Of a DNA stretch of 64,000 nt, positions 33,633 to 42,451 are shown in pieces; the first letter of the stretch is position 1; the number at the start of each line of letters is the position of its first letter. Under the pieces are notes generated by a model that did not search any database, had not been told where the DNA came from, and was given only the letters and a program-made list of their open reading frames with translations. Position numbers and translations under genes: made by a program. The stretch is from an uncultured Lachnospiraceae bacterium (lineage in GTDB: Bacteria > Bacillota > Clostridia > Lachnospirales > Lachnospiraceae): the NCBI GenBank assembly GCA_947178145.1, contig CAMWXE010000003.1, forward strand, positions 52,981-116,980, written 5' to 3'.

Positions 33633-36600
33633 ATGTACAGTAAGGTAGACACAAACCTCAATTTTGTGGACAGAGAGAAAAATGTGGAGAAATTCTGGAA
33701 GGACAATGATATTTTCAGGAAGAGTATGGACAGCCGCAAGGAGGGCGAGACGTACACTTTCTACGACGGACCGCCGACGGCAAATGGCAAGCCGCATATC
33801 GGACATGTGCTGACGCGTGTCATCAAGGACATGATTCCGCGTTACCGCACCATGAAAGGATACATGGTGCCGAGAAAGGCAGGGTGGGACACACATGGGC
33901 TCCCTGTCGAGCTTGAAGTCGAGAAGCTGCTCGGCCTGAACGGCAAAGATCAGATTGAAGAGTACGGCATGGAGCCGTTTATCAAAAAGTGCAAGGAATC
34001 CGTGTGGAAGTACAAGGGAATGTGGGAGGATTTCTCGGGAACAGTCGGTTTCTGGGCGGACATGGACGATCCCTATGTTACGTACCACGACGATTTTATC
34101 GAGTCCGAGTGGTGGGCTCTGAAGGAAATCTGGGATAAAAAGCTTTTGTACAAAGGCTTTAAGATCGTACCGTATTGTCCAAGATGCGGGACACCGCTGT
34201 CCTCACAGGAGGTTGCGCAGGGCTATAAGACGGTCAAGGAGCGCTCGGCGGTGGTTCGGTTTAAAGTAGTCGGTGAGGACGCGTATTTCCTTGCATGGAC
34301 GACAACACCGTGGACACTCCCGTCGAACGTGGCGCTCTGCGTCAACCCCGACGAGACTTACTGTAAGGTAAAGGCTGTTGACGGTTACATCTATTATATG
34401 GCGGAGGCGCTTCTCGACAAAGTTCTTGGCAAGTTAGCCGGAGACGAGGGCGACAAGGCGTATGAAGTGTTAGAGACTTACAAGGGAACTGATCTGGAGC
34501 GCAAAGAGTATGAACCGCTGTTTGACTTTGCGGCAGGTATCATAGAAAAACAGCACAAAAAGGCGCATTTTATCACCTGCGACAACTATGTCACCATGAC
34601 AGACGGTACTGGTATCGTACACATTGCACCGGCGTTCGGTGAGGATGATGCCAATGTCGGCAGAAAGTATGATCTGCCATTTGTACAGCTTGTAAACGGC
34701 AAGGGAGAAATGACAGAGGAAACCTCCTATGCAGGCGTATTTGTAAAGAAGGCAGATCCGATGATCCTGAAGGATTTGGAGGAGAAAGGTCTGTTGTTCG
34801 ATGCGCCGAAATTCGAGCACGAGTATCCGCACTGCTGGCGCTGTGACACGCCGCTGATCTACTATGCGCGCGAGTCATGGTTTATCAGGATGACGGCGGT
34901 GAAGGATGACCTGGTAAGAAATAACAATACGGTAAACTGGATTCCGGAGTCCATCGGCAAGGGACGCTTTGGCGACTGGCTTGAAAATATCCAGGACTGG
35001 GGTATCTCGCGCAACCGCTACTGGGGGACACCGCTCAATGTGTGGGAGTGCGAGTGCGGTCATCAGGAGTGTGTCGGCAGCAGACAGGAGCTTGCGGACA
35101 GAAGCGGTAATCCAGAGAACGCAAAGGTTGAGCTGCACAGACCGTATATCGATGAAGTGACCTTCCCGTGTCCCGACTGCGGCGGGCAGATGCACAGAGT
35201 TCCGGAGGTGATTGACTGCTGGTTTGACTCCGGCGCGATGCCGTTTGCACAGCATCATTATCCGTTTGAGAACAAGGAGTTGTTTGAGCAGCAGTTCCCG
35301 GCACAGTTTATCTCCGAGGCAGTCGACCAGACACGCGGCTGGTTCTACTCGCTGATGGCGGAATCTACACTTTTGTTTAACAAGGCGCCTTATGAGAATG
35401 TCATTGTGCTCGGTCATGTCCAGGACGAGAACGGACAGAAGATGTCAAAGTCAAAGGGCAATGCGGTTGATCCGTTTGAGGCCCTTGAGACCTATGGAGC
35501 AGATGCAATCCGCTGGTACTTCTATGTCAATTCCGCGCCATGGCTTCCAAACCGTTTCCATGGAAAGGCCGTGCAGGAGGGGCAGCGTAAGTTCATGGGT
35601 ACGTTGTGGAACACTTACGCATTTTTCGTGCTCTATGCCAATATCGATGCGTTTGATGCGACGAAGTACACGCTGGAGTATGATAAGCTTTCCGTGATGG
35701 ATAAGTGGCTTTTGTCGAAATTGAACACAGTGGTTGGCGAGGTGGATAACAATCTGGAACATTACAGGATTCCCGAGGCGGCGAGGGCGCTGCAGGAGTT
35801 TGTCGATGAGATGAGCAACTGGTATGTAAGGCGCAGCCGTGAGCGTTTCTGGGCAAAGGGCATGGAGCAGGATAAGATCAATGCATACATGACGCTTTAC
35901 ACCGCGCTTGTGACGATCTCAAAGGCGGCAGCGCCAATGATTCCGTTTATGACAGAGGATATCTATCGGAATCTCGTGTGCAGTATCGACAAGTCCGCAC
36001 CAGAGAGCATCCATCTGTGCGATTTCCCGGCTGTGGATGCGCAGTTCATCGACAAGCAGCTGGAAGCAGATATGGAGGCAGTCTTAAAGGCGGTTGTCAT
36101 GGGGCGTGCCTGCAGAAATACAGCGAACATCAAGAACAGACAGCCAATCAGCACCATGTTTATCAAGGCACCGTTTACCCTGGGCGAATTTTATCAGGAG
36201 ATCATCGAGGATGAGCTGAATGTCAAGAAAGTTGTGTTTACGGATGATGTCAGGGAGTTTACGACATACACATTCAAGCCGCAGTTAAAGACTGTAGGGC
36301 CAAAGTATGGAAAACAGCTTGGCGGCATCAGGGAAAAACTCGCATCCATCGATGGAAATGCGGCGATGGATGAACTGAAGGCAAACGGTTTTATTGTATT
36401 TGATGTAAATGGTACAGAGGTGACGCTTGCAGAGGAAGATTTATTGATCGATATCTCGCAGAAGGAAGGGTATGTGACAGAGGCGGATAACACGGTCACT
36501 GTTGTACTTGATACGAATATGACAGATGAGCTTGTCGAGGAGGGCTTTGTCTATGAGGTGATCAGCAAGGTGCAGACCATGCGCAAGGACTCCGGCTTTG

Positions 36601-36788
36601 AGGTTATGGACCACATCAAGGTCTATCTCAGCGGCAATGACAGGGTTGCGCAGGTTGTGCAAAAGAATGAAAAAGCAATCGGCGAAAAGGTTCTGGCAGA
36701 TGCGTTCGTGTACGGTGAGGGTGAACTTCCCAATGCGAGGGAGTGGAATGTCAACGGAGAAAATGTGACGATTGGCGTGGAGCGGTGA
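33633..36788 (+). CDS. ileS: Isoleucyl-tRNA synthetase, eukaryote-like (type 2)
   Basis: Class I synthetase charging tRNA-Ile. In 1051 residues from ATG 33633 (AAGGGAGCAAGGGA ahead) one finds the HIGH motif GKPHIGHVLTR, the KMSKS motif QKMSKSKGN, and an editing (CP1) domain in between with the WTTTPWTLPSN signature. Several C-x-x-C pairs occur in the middle (CPRCG, CWRCD, CPDCG). The C-terminus lacks the terminal zinc finger of the common bacterial type, and sequence style (FSGTVGFWADMDDPYVTYHD) plus length indicate the type 2 form. That form is associated with raised mupirocin tolerance. The HIGH motif here is canonical, not the swapped form linked to hyper-resistance. A T-box regulates it. 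Confidence 0.95.
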   Translation: MYSKVDTNLNFVDREKNVEKFWKDNDIFRKSMDSRKEGETYTFYDGPPTANGKPHIGHVLTRVIKDMIPRYRTMKGYMVPRKAGWDTHGLPVELEVEKLLGLNGKDQIEEYGMEPFIKKCKESVWKYKGMWEDFSGTVGFWADMDDPYVTYHDDFIESEWWALKEIWDKKLLYKGFKIVPYCPRCGTPLSSQEVAQGYKTVKERSAVVRFKVVGEDAYFLAWTTTPWTLPSNVALCVNPDETYCKVKAVDGYIYYMAEALLDKVLGKLAGDEGDKAYEVLETYKGTDLERKEYEPLFDFAAGIIEKQHKKAHFITCDNYVTMTDGTGIVHIAPAFGEDDANVGRKYDLPFVQLVNGKGEMTEETSYAGVFVKKADPMILKDLEEKGLLFDAPKFEHEYPHCWRCDTPLIYYARESWFIRMTAVKDDLVRNNNTVNWIPESIGKGRFGDWLENIQDWGISRNRYWGTPLNVWECECGHQECVGSRQELADRSGNPENAKVELHRPYIDEVTFPCPDCGGQMHRVPEVIDCWFDSGAMPFAQHHYPFENKELFEQQFPAQFISEAVDQTRGWFYSLMAESTLLFNKAPYENVIVLGHVQDENGQKMSKSKGNAVDPFEALETYGADAIRWYFYVNSAPWLPNRFHGKAVQEGQRKFMGTLWNTYAFFVLYANIDAFDATKYTLEYDKLSVMDKWLLSKLNTVVGEVDNNLEHYRIPEAARALQEFVDEMSNWYVRRSRERFWAKGMEQDKINAYMTLYTALVTISKAAAPMIPFMTEDIYRNLVCSIDKSAPESIHLCDFPAVDAQFIDKQLEADMEAVLKAVVMGRACRNTANIKNRQPISTMFIKAPFTLGEFYQEIIEDELNVKKVVFTDDVREFTTYTFKPQLKTVGPKYGKQLGGIREKLASIDGNAAMDELKANGFIVFDVNGTEVTLAEEDLLIDISQKEGYVTEADNTVTVVLDTNMTDELVEEGFVYEVISKVQTMRKDSGFEVMDHIKVYLSGNDRVAQVVQKNEKAIGEKVLADAFVYGEGELPNAREWNVNGENVTIGVER

Positions 36789-36823
36789 TACTGGTGGAAT
36801 TGTATGAGGGAGAGTAGGTTAAC

Positions 36824-37888
36824 ATGAGGAAAAAAGTCAGGCCCGGAAAGATTATTTTGCTGATAGTCGGCGTTTTGCTTGTGGTTTTTGTTGTTGTGTC
36901 ATTTGCTCTGATCAATCATTATATGAAACAGTATTTTAACCGAAGCGAGCAGAAGGTGTATTCTGAGTATATGCGTTGGGCAGACTATGAGGATTTTCAG
37001 AGGGAGACGGTGACGTTTCCCTCCGGAGATGAGACGCTGACAGGCTATATCTATGGAAAAGACAATACATCAAAGGGATTAGTGGTGGTATCTCATGGGC
37101 TTGGCAGGGATTCTGAGGGGTATATCAGCGAGACGAAATATTTTGTGGACAACGGATTTATGGTGTTTTCCTATGATAACACTGGGAGCGGGGCCTCGAC
37201 AGGAGACAGCTGTGTCGGACTTGTGCAGTCGGTCATCGATCTGGACAACGCACTGACCTATGTGGAGCAGAATCCGGTGTTTGACGGACTTCCGATCTGC
37301 CTTTACGGGCACAGCTGGGGCGGTTTTGCGACAACGGCTATCCTCAATTACGACCATGACATTATCGCGGTTGCCAGTCTTGCCGGATACAATGACAGCC
37401 TGGAGGAGATGACCTATGTGGGCAAAAGCCTTCTCGGATCGTTTGCCTATATAGAGAAGCCATTTATCTGGCTCACACTGCGCACAACATTTGGCGACCG
37501 GATGAATCTTACCGCGACGGATGGAATCAACCGTGCAAAGCATACAGCAGTGATGATTATTCAGGGAGATCTGGATGATTTTGTCGGCTTTGACGGTCCC
37601 TGCATCTATGCCAACCGGGATAAGGTTACGAGGGACGACGTGCAGTTTGTGCTGCTCGAAGGCAGGGAGCACGGCAATCTGATGATGGATCACAGCGAGA
37701 AGCGCATGGCGTATATGGAACAACTGAATGAGGAGTACAACCTTATTTTGGAGGAGTATCAGAATGAGGTTCCGGACGAGATCATGAAAGAGTGGAACGA
37801 TTCGATCGACAAGGAACTGACATCGCGGCTGGACGAGGAGCTGTTTGAGAAAATTGTTGATTTTTATATGGAGGCGATCGGAGAATAG
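36824..37888 (+). CDS. Membrane-anchored alpha/beta hydrolase
   Basis: A 354-residue protein with an N-terminal membrane anchor (KIILLIVGVLLVVFVVVSFALI) and an extracytoplasmic alpha/beta-hydrolase domain. The oxyanion/first strand region is GLVVVSHGLGRDSEGY, the nucleophile elbow is YGHSWGGFA with Ser near residue 163, a candidate acid is in QGDLDDFVG and the histidine is probably in EGREHGNLMMD. The family is serine aminopeptidase/lysophospholipase-like; the substrate is unknown. It starts 35 bp after ileS and could be cotranscribed with it. Confidence 0.8.
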   Translation: MRKKVRPGKIILLIVGVLLVVFVVVSFALINHYMKQYFNRSEQKVYSEYMRWADYEDFQRETVTFPSGDETLTGYIYGKDNTSKGLVVVSHGLGRDSEGYISETKYFVDNGFMVFSYDNTGSGASTGDSCVGLVQSVIDLDNALTYVEQNPVFDGLPICLYGHSWGGFATTAILNYDHDIIAVASLAGYNDSLEEMTYVGKSLLGSFAYIEKPFIWLTLRTTFGDRMNLTATDGINRAKHTAVMIIQGDLDDFVGFDGPCIYANRDKVTRDDVQFVLLEGREHGNLMMDHSEKRMAYMEQLNEEYNLILEEYQNEVPDEIMKEWNDSIDKELTSRLDEELFEKIVDFYMEAIGE

Positions 37889-37904
37889 ATCGTTTGAAAA
37901 AAAT

Positions 37905-37930
37905 AGAGTGGGTATAGCCTGCTCTTTTTT
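37905..37930 (+). terminator. Rho-independent terminator after the hydrolase gene
   Basis: AGAGTGGG (37905-37912) pairs with CCTGCTCT (37918-37925), including two G-U pairs, loop TATAG, followed by six T residues. Confidence 0.75.
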
Positions 37931-38003
37931 ATTGCATCATATTTATTCAAAATTTTGAAACAAATCAGAAGAAAATGGGATATAAAGAGTAGGGGGTGGG
38001 AAG

Positions 38004-38519
38004 ATGCACAAAAAAGAGAAGGGCGATGTGGATATGGAGGCTGTATATCAGGAATATGCGGAACTGGTCTACCGATTTCTGTACGCACACACGCATAACG
38101 CGGACTGGTCGCAGGAGCTGATGCAGGAGACCTTCCTGCGTGCAGTTGATTCGATTTCGCGATACGATGGCTCCTGTAAGCTGTCTGTGTGGCTCTGCCA
38201 GATCGCAAAGCATATCTTGTGGCAGGAGCTGCGCAGGAAGAAGCGGACAGATACTGTGGAGCTGCCAGAGGAACTTCCCGACACCTCCGGCGCAGACGGG
38301 GAGACAAGCGTGATTCGCAAGGAGAGCACACAGGCGCTGTACCGTGCGATTCATCTTCTCCCGGAGATGGAGAAAGAGGTGGTACTATACCGCATGACAG
38401 GGGAGCTCTCCTTCCGCCAGATCGGGGAAATTCTTGGAAAAAGCGAGAATTGGAGCAGGACAGTGTTCTACCGCGCAAAACAAAAGATCAGAAAGGAGCT
38501 GGAAAAATATGAATTGTGA
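38004..38519 (+). CDS. ECF-type RNA polymerase sigma factor
   Basis: A 171-residue sigma-70 family protein with region 2 (VYQEYAELVYRFLYAHTHNADWSQELMQETFLRAV ... LSVWLCQIAKHILWQELRRKKR) and region 4 (LPEMEKEVVLYRMTGELSFRQIGEILGKSENWSRTVFYRAKQKIRK) linked by a short acidic stretch. The last 11 bp overlap the anti-sigma gene, the standard arrangement of an ECF sigma factor with its own regulator. The genes it controls cannot be read from this window. Confidence 0.88.
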   Translation: MHKKEKGDVDMEAVYQEYAELVYRFLYAHTHNADWSQELMQETFLRAVDSISRYDGSCKLSVWLCQIAKHILWQELRRKKRTDTVELPEELPDTSGADGETSVIRKESTQALYRAIHLLPEMEKEVVLYRMTGELSFRQIGEILGKSENWSRTVFYRAKQKIRKELEKYEL

Positions 38520-39423
38520 CATTATCAGGGACTTGCTGCCAGGCTATCTTGACGGTGTGCTCAGCGAGGCGGGCAGCAGTGCCGTGAAGGAGCACTTGGA
38601 AGACTGTGGAGAATGCCGGCATTTCTTTGCAGACATGAAGGAGGATATGCAGATACAGCAGAAAAAGCTGCAACGGGAGAATGCATTGGAAGAGCGGGCG
38701 GCTCTTGACGGTTTCAAAAAGATACGCAGCCGCACCAGGCACCTCAGGGTGGCAGCTGCATTGGGGGGAGTACTGCTGGCAGTGCTTATAATAGGGGCTT
38801 TTCTCAAAGTTTATGTAGTGGGAAGCCTGCTGGAACAAAGTGCAGTGATGACTTCCAGCCTCATGTACGACGATCAGACAGACAGTCTTGCGATAAACGG
38901 ATATATAACATATGCAGGGTACCGCATCAGCCGTGTGGAGTGGAAGGAGAATCCTGGAGACGACAGTCGTGTTGACTTGTTTGTCTATGCAGCAGAAACG
39001 CTTCCGTTTGAAAAAGATAAAGAGGATTTCTCCATTACCATACCAAATATGAAGGGAAAAGTGGTCTATATTGTTGGTTCGGATTACGACCAGTTTCAGA
39101 TTTACGACTGGCAAAACAATCATATAGAACTAATGTTTGAACTGAAGGAAGAAATATATGAGCGTGTAGATTCCAGCTGGAGCGCGGAGAAGGTTTGGTT
39201 ATGTCCGGTTCGTGGGATTCACATGGTTGATGGGATGGAAGGGATTCTGTACAGCGCGTCGCTTCTCGTGGGCGATGATGCATGGTATTGGGATCTTGGC
39301 TATACGACCATTACCCACGGGGAAATGGAAGATGTGGATTTCGATATCTGGATATCCCTAGAGAAACCGCACCTGATCAGGCTCTATGATCATGGGACGT
39401 GGACATACAGGGAAGTGCCCTGA
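38509..39423 (+). CDS. Zinc-finger (zf-HC2) transmembrane anti-sigma factor
   Basis: The 304-residue product starts at ATG 38509, with AAAGGAG ahead and 11 bp overlap with the sigma gene; the frame further upstream is a shadow. The N-terminal zf-HC2 zinc finger is intact (CDIIRDLLPGYLDGVLS ... VKEHLEDCGECRHFF with H-x3-C-x2-C). One membrane helix follows (AALGGVLLAVLIIGAFLKVYVV, about residues 82-104). The roughly 200-residue extracytoplasmic C-terminal domain probably senses the envelope signal. It holds the neighbouring sigma factor inactive until stimulated. Confidence 0.85.
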   Translation: MNCDIIRDLLPGYLDGVLSEAGSSAVKEHLEDCGECRHFFADMKEDMQIQQKKLQRENALEERAALDGFKKIRSRTRHLRVAAALGGVLLAVLIIGAFLKVYVVGSLLEQSAVMTSSLMYDDQTDSLAINGYITYAGYRISRVEWKENPGDDSRVDLFVYAAETLPFEKDKEDFSITIPNMKGKVVYIVGSDYDQFQIYDWQNNHIELMFELKEEIYERVDSSWSAEKVWLCPVRGIHMVDGMEGILYSASLLVGDDAWYWDLGYTTITHGEMEDVDFDIWISLEKPHLIRLYDHGTWTYREVP

Positions 39424-39462
39424 ACGCGTATATTGAGTAAGGAGGGAACAGTAACAATAACC

Positions 39463-39620
39463 GTTACTTTTCACACCTACGCCAAAGTAGTGGGAATCAT
39501 GCGCCAAAATGCTAAAAGCTTTAGCTTTTTCCTTTAAGCATTTTGTGTGCAAAAGCTGTTATAATTCACACCTCAATAACTTATAAGCAGATAAAAACTG
39601 GCGTTGGTGTGAATTGTAAC
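39463..39620. repeat. MITE-like inverted-repeat element, copy C (most complete)
   Basis: A 158-bp non-coding element whose 21-bp ends, GTTACTTTTCACACCTACGCC (39463-39483) and its inverted partner at 39600-39620, match at 18 of 21 positions. Inside are a further copy of the end motif (TTATAATTCACACC near 39559) and a hairpin AAAATGCT/AGCATTTT (39506-39544). The last 40 bp recur with one mismatch at 61232-61271, and the AAAGTAGTGGGAATCAT segment recurs in copy B. A GGAACAGTAAC just upstream (39445-39455) looks like the end of yet another copy. Confidence 0.75.
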
Positions 39621-39659
39621 CAATAGCCTGGTCATACTTTGCAGCGCGCGGAAAACACC

Positions 39660-39689
39660 TTGTAAAAGGGATTTCTGTCATGTTATAAT
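39660..39689 (+). promoter_or_regulatory. Candidate promoter of the soluble chemoreceptor gene
   Basis: TTGTAA (39660-39665) and a perfect TATAAT (39684-39689) are 18 bp apart, 53 bp ahead of the start codon. Confidence 0.5.
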
Positions 39690-39741
39690 ATGAGGGAGTC
39701 AATGCATAATTGGCATATAATTATGGTGAGGAGGAACGATC

Positions 39742-41127
39742 ATGCTGCCGAGTAACAAAGATTTCCGGCGTCTGTTAATGGATATGGATGCGATTGCGGA
39801 CGGAAACTGTGAGGAGGTGGATGTTTCCCGCTATCGCAATCCGCGCTATGGGGAAAAACTCAACAATGTAATTAAGGCATTGAGGAGGGCAAACAATCCG
39901 TATGTGATGCGGCTGAACGAATTGATGGAGTCGGTGGGGGACAATGCCCTGATTAAAGATACGTTTGACCAGGTCACTTCGCAGACGCAGTCGATTGTCC
40001 AGATGGAGAGCGCCAGCCAGGAAATGGAGAGTGCTATCCGTCACATTTCCGGGTCTATGGGCACGATTCAGGAGAACACGCATGAGATGACGAATGCATT
40101 TGGAGCGATAACCACAAGTATGAACGACAGTATCCGCGATATCAGGGATTCTGCCGGGATGGTCTGCACAATCAATGGGCAGATGCACGAGTTTCATCAG
40201 AAAATTATTAAAATCGGGGAAATTATTGACCTTGTGAAAAAAGTGTCAATCCAAAGCAAGCTGCTGGCGTTGAACGCCTCGCTGGAAGCTGCCAGGGCGG
40301 GTGCGGCCGGCAAAGGGTTTTCCGTCGTCGCAGAGGAAATGCAGCAGCTTTCCGTGAGCACGACTGAGTCCGCGGAAAATATTACGGAGTATGTCCGCCA
40401 GCTGAACAGTGAGACGGGCACTCTTGTTTTGTCCATTGAAGAAACGACGCAAAAATTGAATGAAGGAAATGTGAAAGCAACATTTTCGCTGTATGAGCTG
40501 GAGCAGATGAATACGCAGATTGCAGCCATACAGGAACAGATCGACAGTATATTCCGGGAGATCGATACACAGAACAATACGGCTGCCGACTTTTCGCAGC
40601 AGGCAGAGCTGCTCTCCGAAAGCTACCGCATATTGTCGGCAGACTGTGTCGCCCTGGGAAAACATGTGTTTCGTATCGGGCGCTATGTGGACAAGACAAG
40701 GAGTGACATGGTGCGCAACAGTTCCGCGATCACGGAGCTGGACTGGCTGCGGGTATTTCAGGTCGATCATTTTGTGCTGACGTGGCGTGTATACAACAAC
40801 ATTGTGGGATTTGAGCAGCTCCAGGCAAAGCAGGTGGACAATCCTGATACATGCAAGCTCGGGAAATGGCTTGCTTCCCATACAAATTCCGCATTGGCAG
40901 ACAGCAGCGAATTTCTCCAGCTGGTGGATGCGCACGTATCGCTTCATACATATGCAGCCCAGTCATGGAAAGCAAAGCAGGAAGGAAACGACACACTCGC
41001 CCTGCAGGCCTTTCAGGATACCTACAAGGCCTTTCAGAATTTTGACAGGGCGATTATACGTCTCCGCGAGAAAATGCAGTCACTGGGATACCGTGAGGAG
41101 ACGTCTGTGCCCCCTCTGGAGAAATGA
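39742..41127 (+). CDS. Soluble methyl-accepting chemotaxis protein with CZB zinc-binding domain
   Basis: A 461-residue chemoreceptor without membrane segments, so it senses from the cytoplasm. The signalling tip around residues 165-200 is recognisable (KVSIQSKLLALNASLEAARAGAAGKGFSVVAEEM, the usual E-A-A-R-A-G-E-x-G-x-G-F hairpin with A in place of the first E). The flanking coiled coils are Gln/Ser-rich. The C-terminal about 120 residues form a CZB domain with the ligands visible: VDHFVLTWRVYN, CKLGKWLASH and DAHVSLHTYAAQSW. CZB domains bind zinc and are linked to zinc or hypochlorite sensing. GGTGAGGAGGAAC precedes the ATG. Confidence 0.88.
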   Translation: MLPSNKDFRRLLMDMDAIADGNCEEVDVSRYRNPRYGEKLNNVIKALRRANNPYVMRLNELMESVGDNALIKDTFDQVTSQTQSIVQMESASQEMESAIRHISGSMGTIQENTHEMTNAFGAITTSMNDSIRDIRDSAGMVCTINGQMHEFHQKIIKIGEIIDLVKKVSIQSKLLALNASLEAARAGAAGKGFSVVAEEMQQLSVSTTESAENITEYVRQLNSETGTLVLSIEETTQKLNEGNVKATFSLYELEQMNTQIAAIQEQIDSIFREIDTQNNTAADFSQQAELLSESYRILSADCVALGKHVFRIGRYVDKTRSDMVRNSSAITELDWLRVFQVDHFVLTWRVYNNIVGFEQLQAKQVDNPDTCKLGKWLASHTNSALADSSEFLQLVDAHVSLHTYAAQSWKAKQEGNDTLALQAFQDTYKAFQNFDRAIIRLREKMQSLGYREETSVPPLEK

Positions 41128-41184
41128 CGTACAGCAGTTTGAATAGAAAGCAGAAAAATGTAGAGACGCTGCTACATGTTCGAT

Positions 41185-42390
41185 TTACTGGTTTTGACTG
41201 CTGTTGTTTGTCTGTGATGCCCCTGATGGGCTCAGCGGATTATTTGGCAGCGGTGCATTGAGGAGTCGCTGTGTCTCCTCTGCGCGCTCGCGCTCCTGTC
41301 TGCGCCGGGTGTTCAGGGCAGCAATAACCGCCATGATGATACCAATGATGACAATCCCAACAACCATCACAAAAATAACATCTGTTTTCGTTCTGGATTT
41401 TGCCATGATTGTCTCTGCCGTTTTTGCAAAGGCATTTTCAAAGAGCGCATCTGTGGACATGGTACTGTGCCAGTCCCGGTCGAGGTATCCCCAGAAGATA
41501 TCCACTGCCTCCGAATCCATGACAGAATCCACCTGTTTGCCGTTTACATAGCACATATATCCCACATCATTGTCCTGATCTTCCCCGGCGAAATACATAT
41601 AGAGGAATGTCGCTTCGTTGTCAATATGTTCCTCATAATATTCCTGTGCATATTCTTCCATCTGAGATTCCGTAACCAGTTCAGGATGGTATTTTAATAG
41701 TACAATAAAGGGCTGCGCACCTGTCTTGTCGTAAAAGGTCTTCAATTGCTGTCCGGTCCTGGAGGCGGACTCGAACCAGCCAATCTCATCGACAATGCAA
41801 TTGCTGTCATAGGACAAGCCTGCATCCAGCTTCTCGCGGTTTCTCGTGCTGGCAGAAACGGAGGAGCCATTGGAACGGACTGAAGTCATTGTTGAGAAGA
41901 AAAGCGAGATAAATAAAAGGAGAATGACAAGCACGATTATTGCTGCAACGATTGATCCCAGGATATTGCCAGCGGAACTGCCATAATAGGTGCGCCGGTC
42001 ACTTCTTCTGCGGTATCTGCGCGGCGGTGGGGGAGGCATTCCAGGTCCGCGAAATAACGGAGGAGGCATGCCAGGTCTGCCATTTCGCGGAGGAGGCATT
42101 CCTGGCCCGCCATTTCGCGGAGGAGGCATTCCTGGCCCGCCATTTCGCGGAGGAGGAGACACTCTTGGTTTGCCAAATGGTGGCGGTGAGGGGGGCGCGC
42201 TGTGAAATGATGATCCGCTGCGGTGGTTTGATGAACTGCCGGGACGGGGGCTGACGCTGCGCCCGCTTCCAGCCCGGCTGTGGCTGGCACCGCTGCTGAT
42301 GCGGTGTCCTCCAAAACTGCGCGATGGCGAGTGACCTCCGGATGAACGATGGCTCGATGGACGGCTTCCGCCGGAACCTGCTCTTGGCAT
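41185..42390 (-). CDS. Membrane protein with repetitive Gly/Pro-rich N-terminus (TPM-like domain)
   Basis: From ATG 42390 (AAGGAGGA ahead) the protein has 401 residues. The first about 135 are low-complexity: Ser/Gly/His-rich, then four copies of a ten-residue Pro-Arg-Asn-Gly-Gly-Pro-Gly-Met unit, then an Arg-rich patch (RRYRRRSDRR). A membrane helix follows (SIVAAIIVLVILLLFISLFF), then an extracytoplasmic domain (about 170-320) reminiscent of TPM phosphatase-like domains (LKTFYDKTGAQPFIVLLKY; EEHIDNEATFLYMYFAG), a second helix (VIFVMVVGIVIIGIIMAVIAAL) and a charged Asn/Ser tail. The function is unknown; the domain call is a guess. Confidence 0.65.
   Translation of the reverse strand: MPRAGSGGSRPSSHRSSGGHSPSRSFGGHRISSGASHSRAGSGRSVSPRPGSSSNHRSGSSFHSAPPSPPPFGKPRVSPPPRNGGPGMPPPRNGGPGMPPPRNGRPGMPPPLFRGPGMPPPPPRRYRRRSDRRTYYGSSAGNILGSIVAAIIVLVILLLFISLFFSTMTSVRSNGSSVSASTRNREKLDAGLSYDSNCIVDEIGWFESASRTGQQLKTFYDKTGAQPFIVLLKYHPELVTESQMEEYAQEYYEEHIDNEATFLYMYFAGEDQDNDVGYMCYVNGKQVDSVMDSEAVDIFWGYLDRDWHSTMSTDALFENAFAKTAETIMAKSRTKTDVIFVMVVGIVIIGIIMAVIAALNTRRRQERERAEETQRLLNAPLPNNPLSPSGASQTNNSSQNQ
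42061..42150. repeat. 30-bp tandem repeat coding for the Pro/Gly-rich units
   Basis: Three consecutive 30-bp units lie at 42061-42090, 42091-42120 and 42121-42150; the second and third are identical and the first differs at a few positions. Weaker copies flank them on both sides. Being 30 bp, each adds or removes exactly ten codons, so copy number can vary without a frameshift. Confidence 0.88.
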
Positions 42391-42451
42391 TCTGATATCC
42401 TCCTTAAACACAAATATGTATTATTTCAACAAAAGCGCGAATGCGTTTTTG

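Noticed and set aside
42031..42160. CRISPR array
   Set aside because: The 30-bp units are directly adjacent without spacers and encode an in-frame amino acid repeat.
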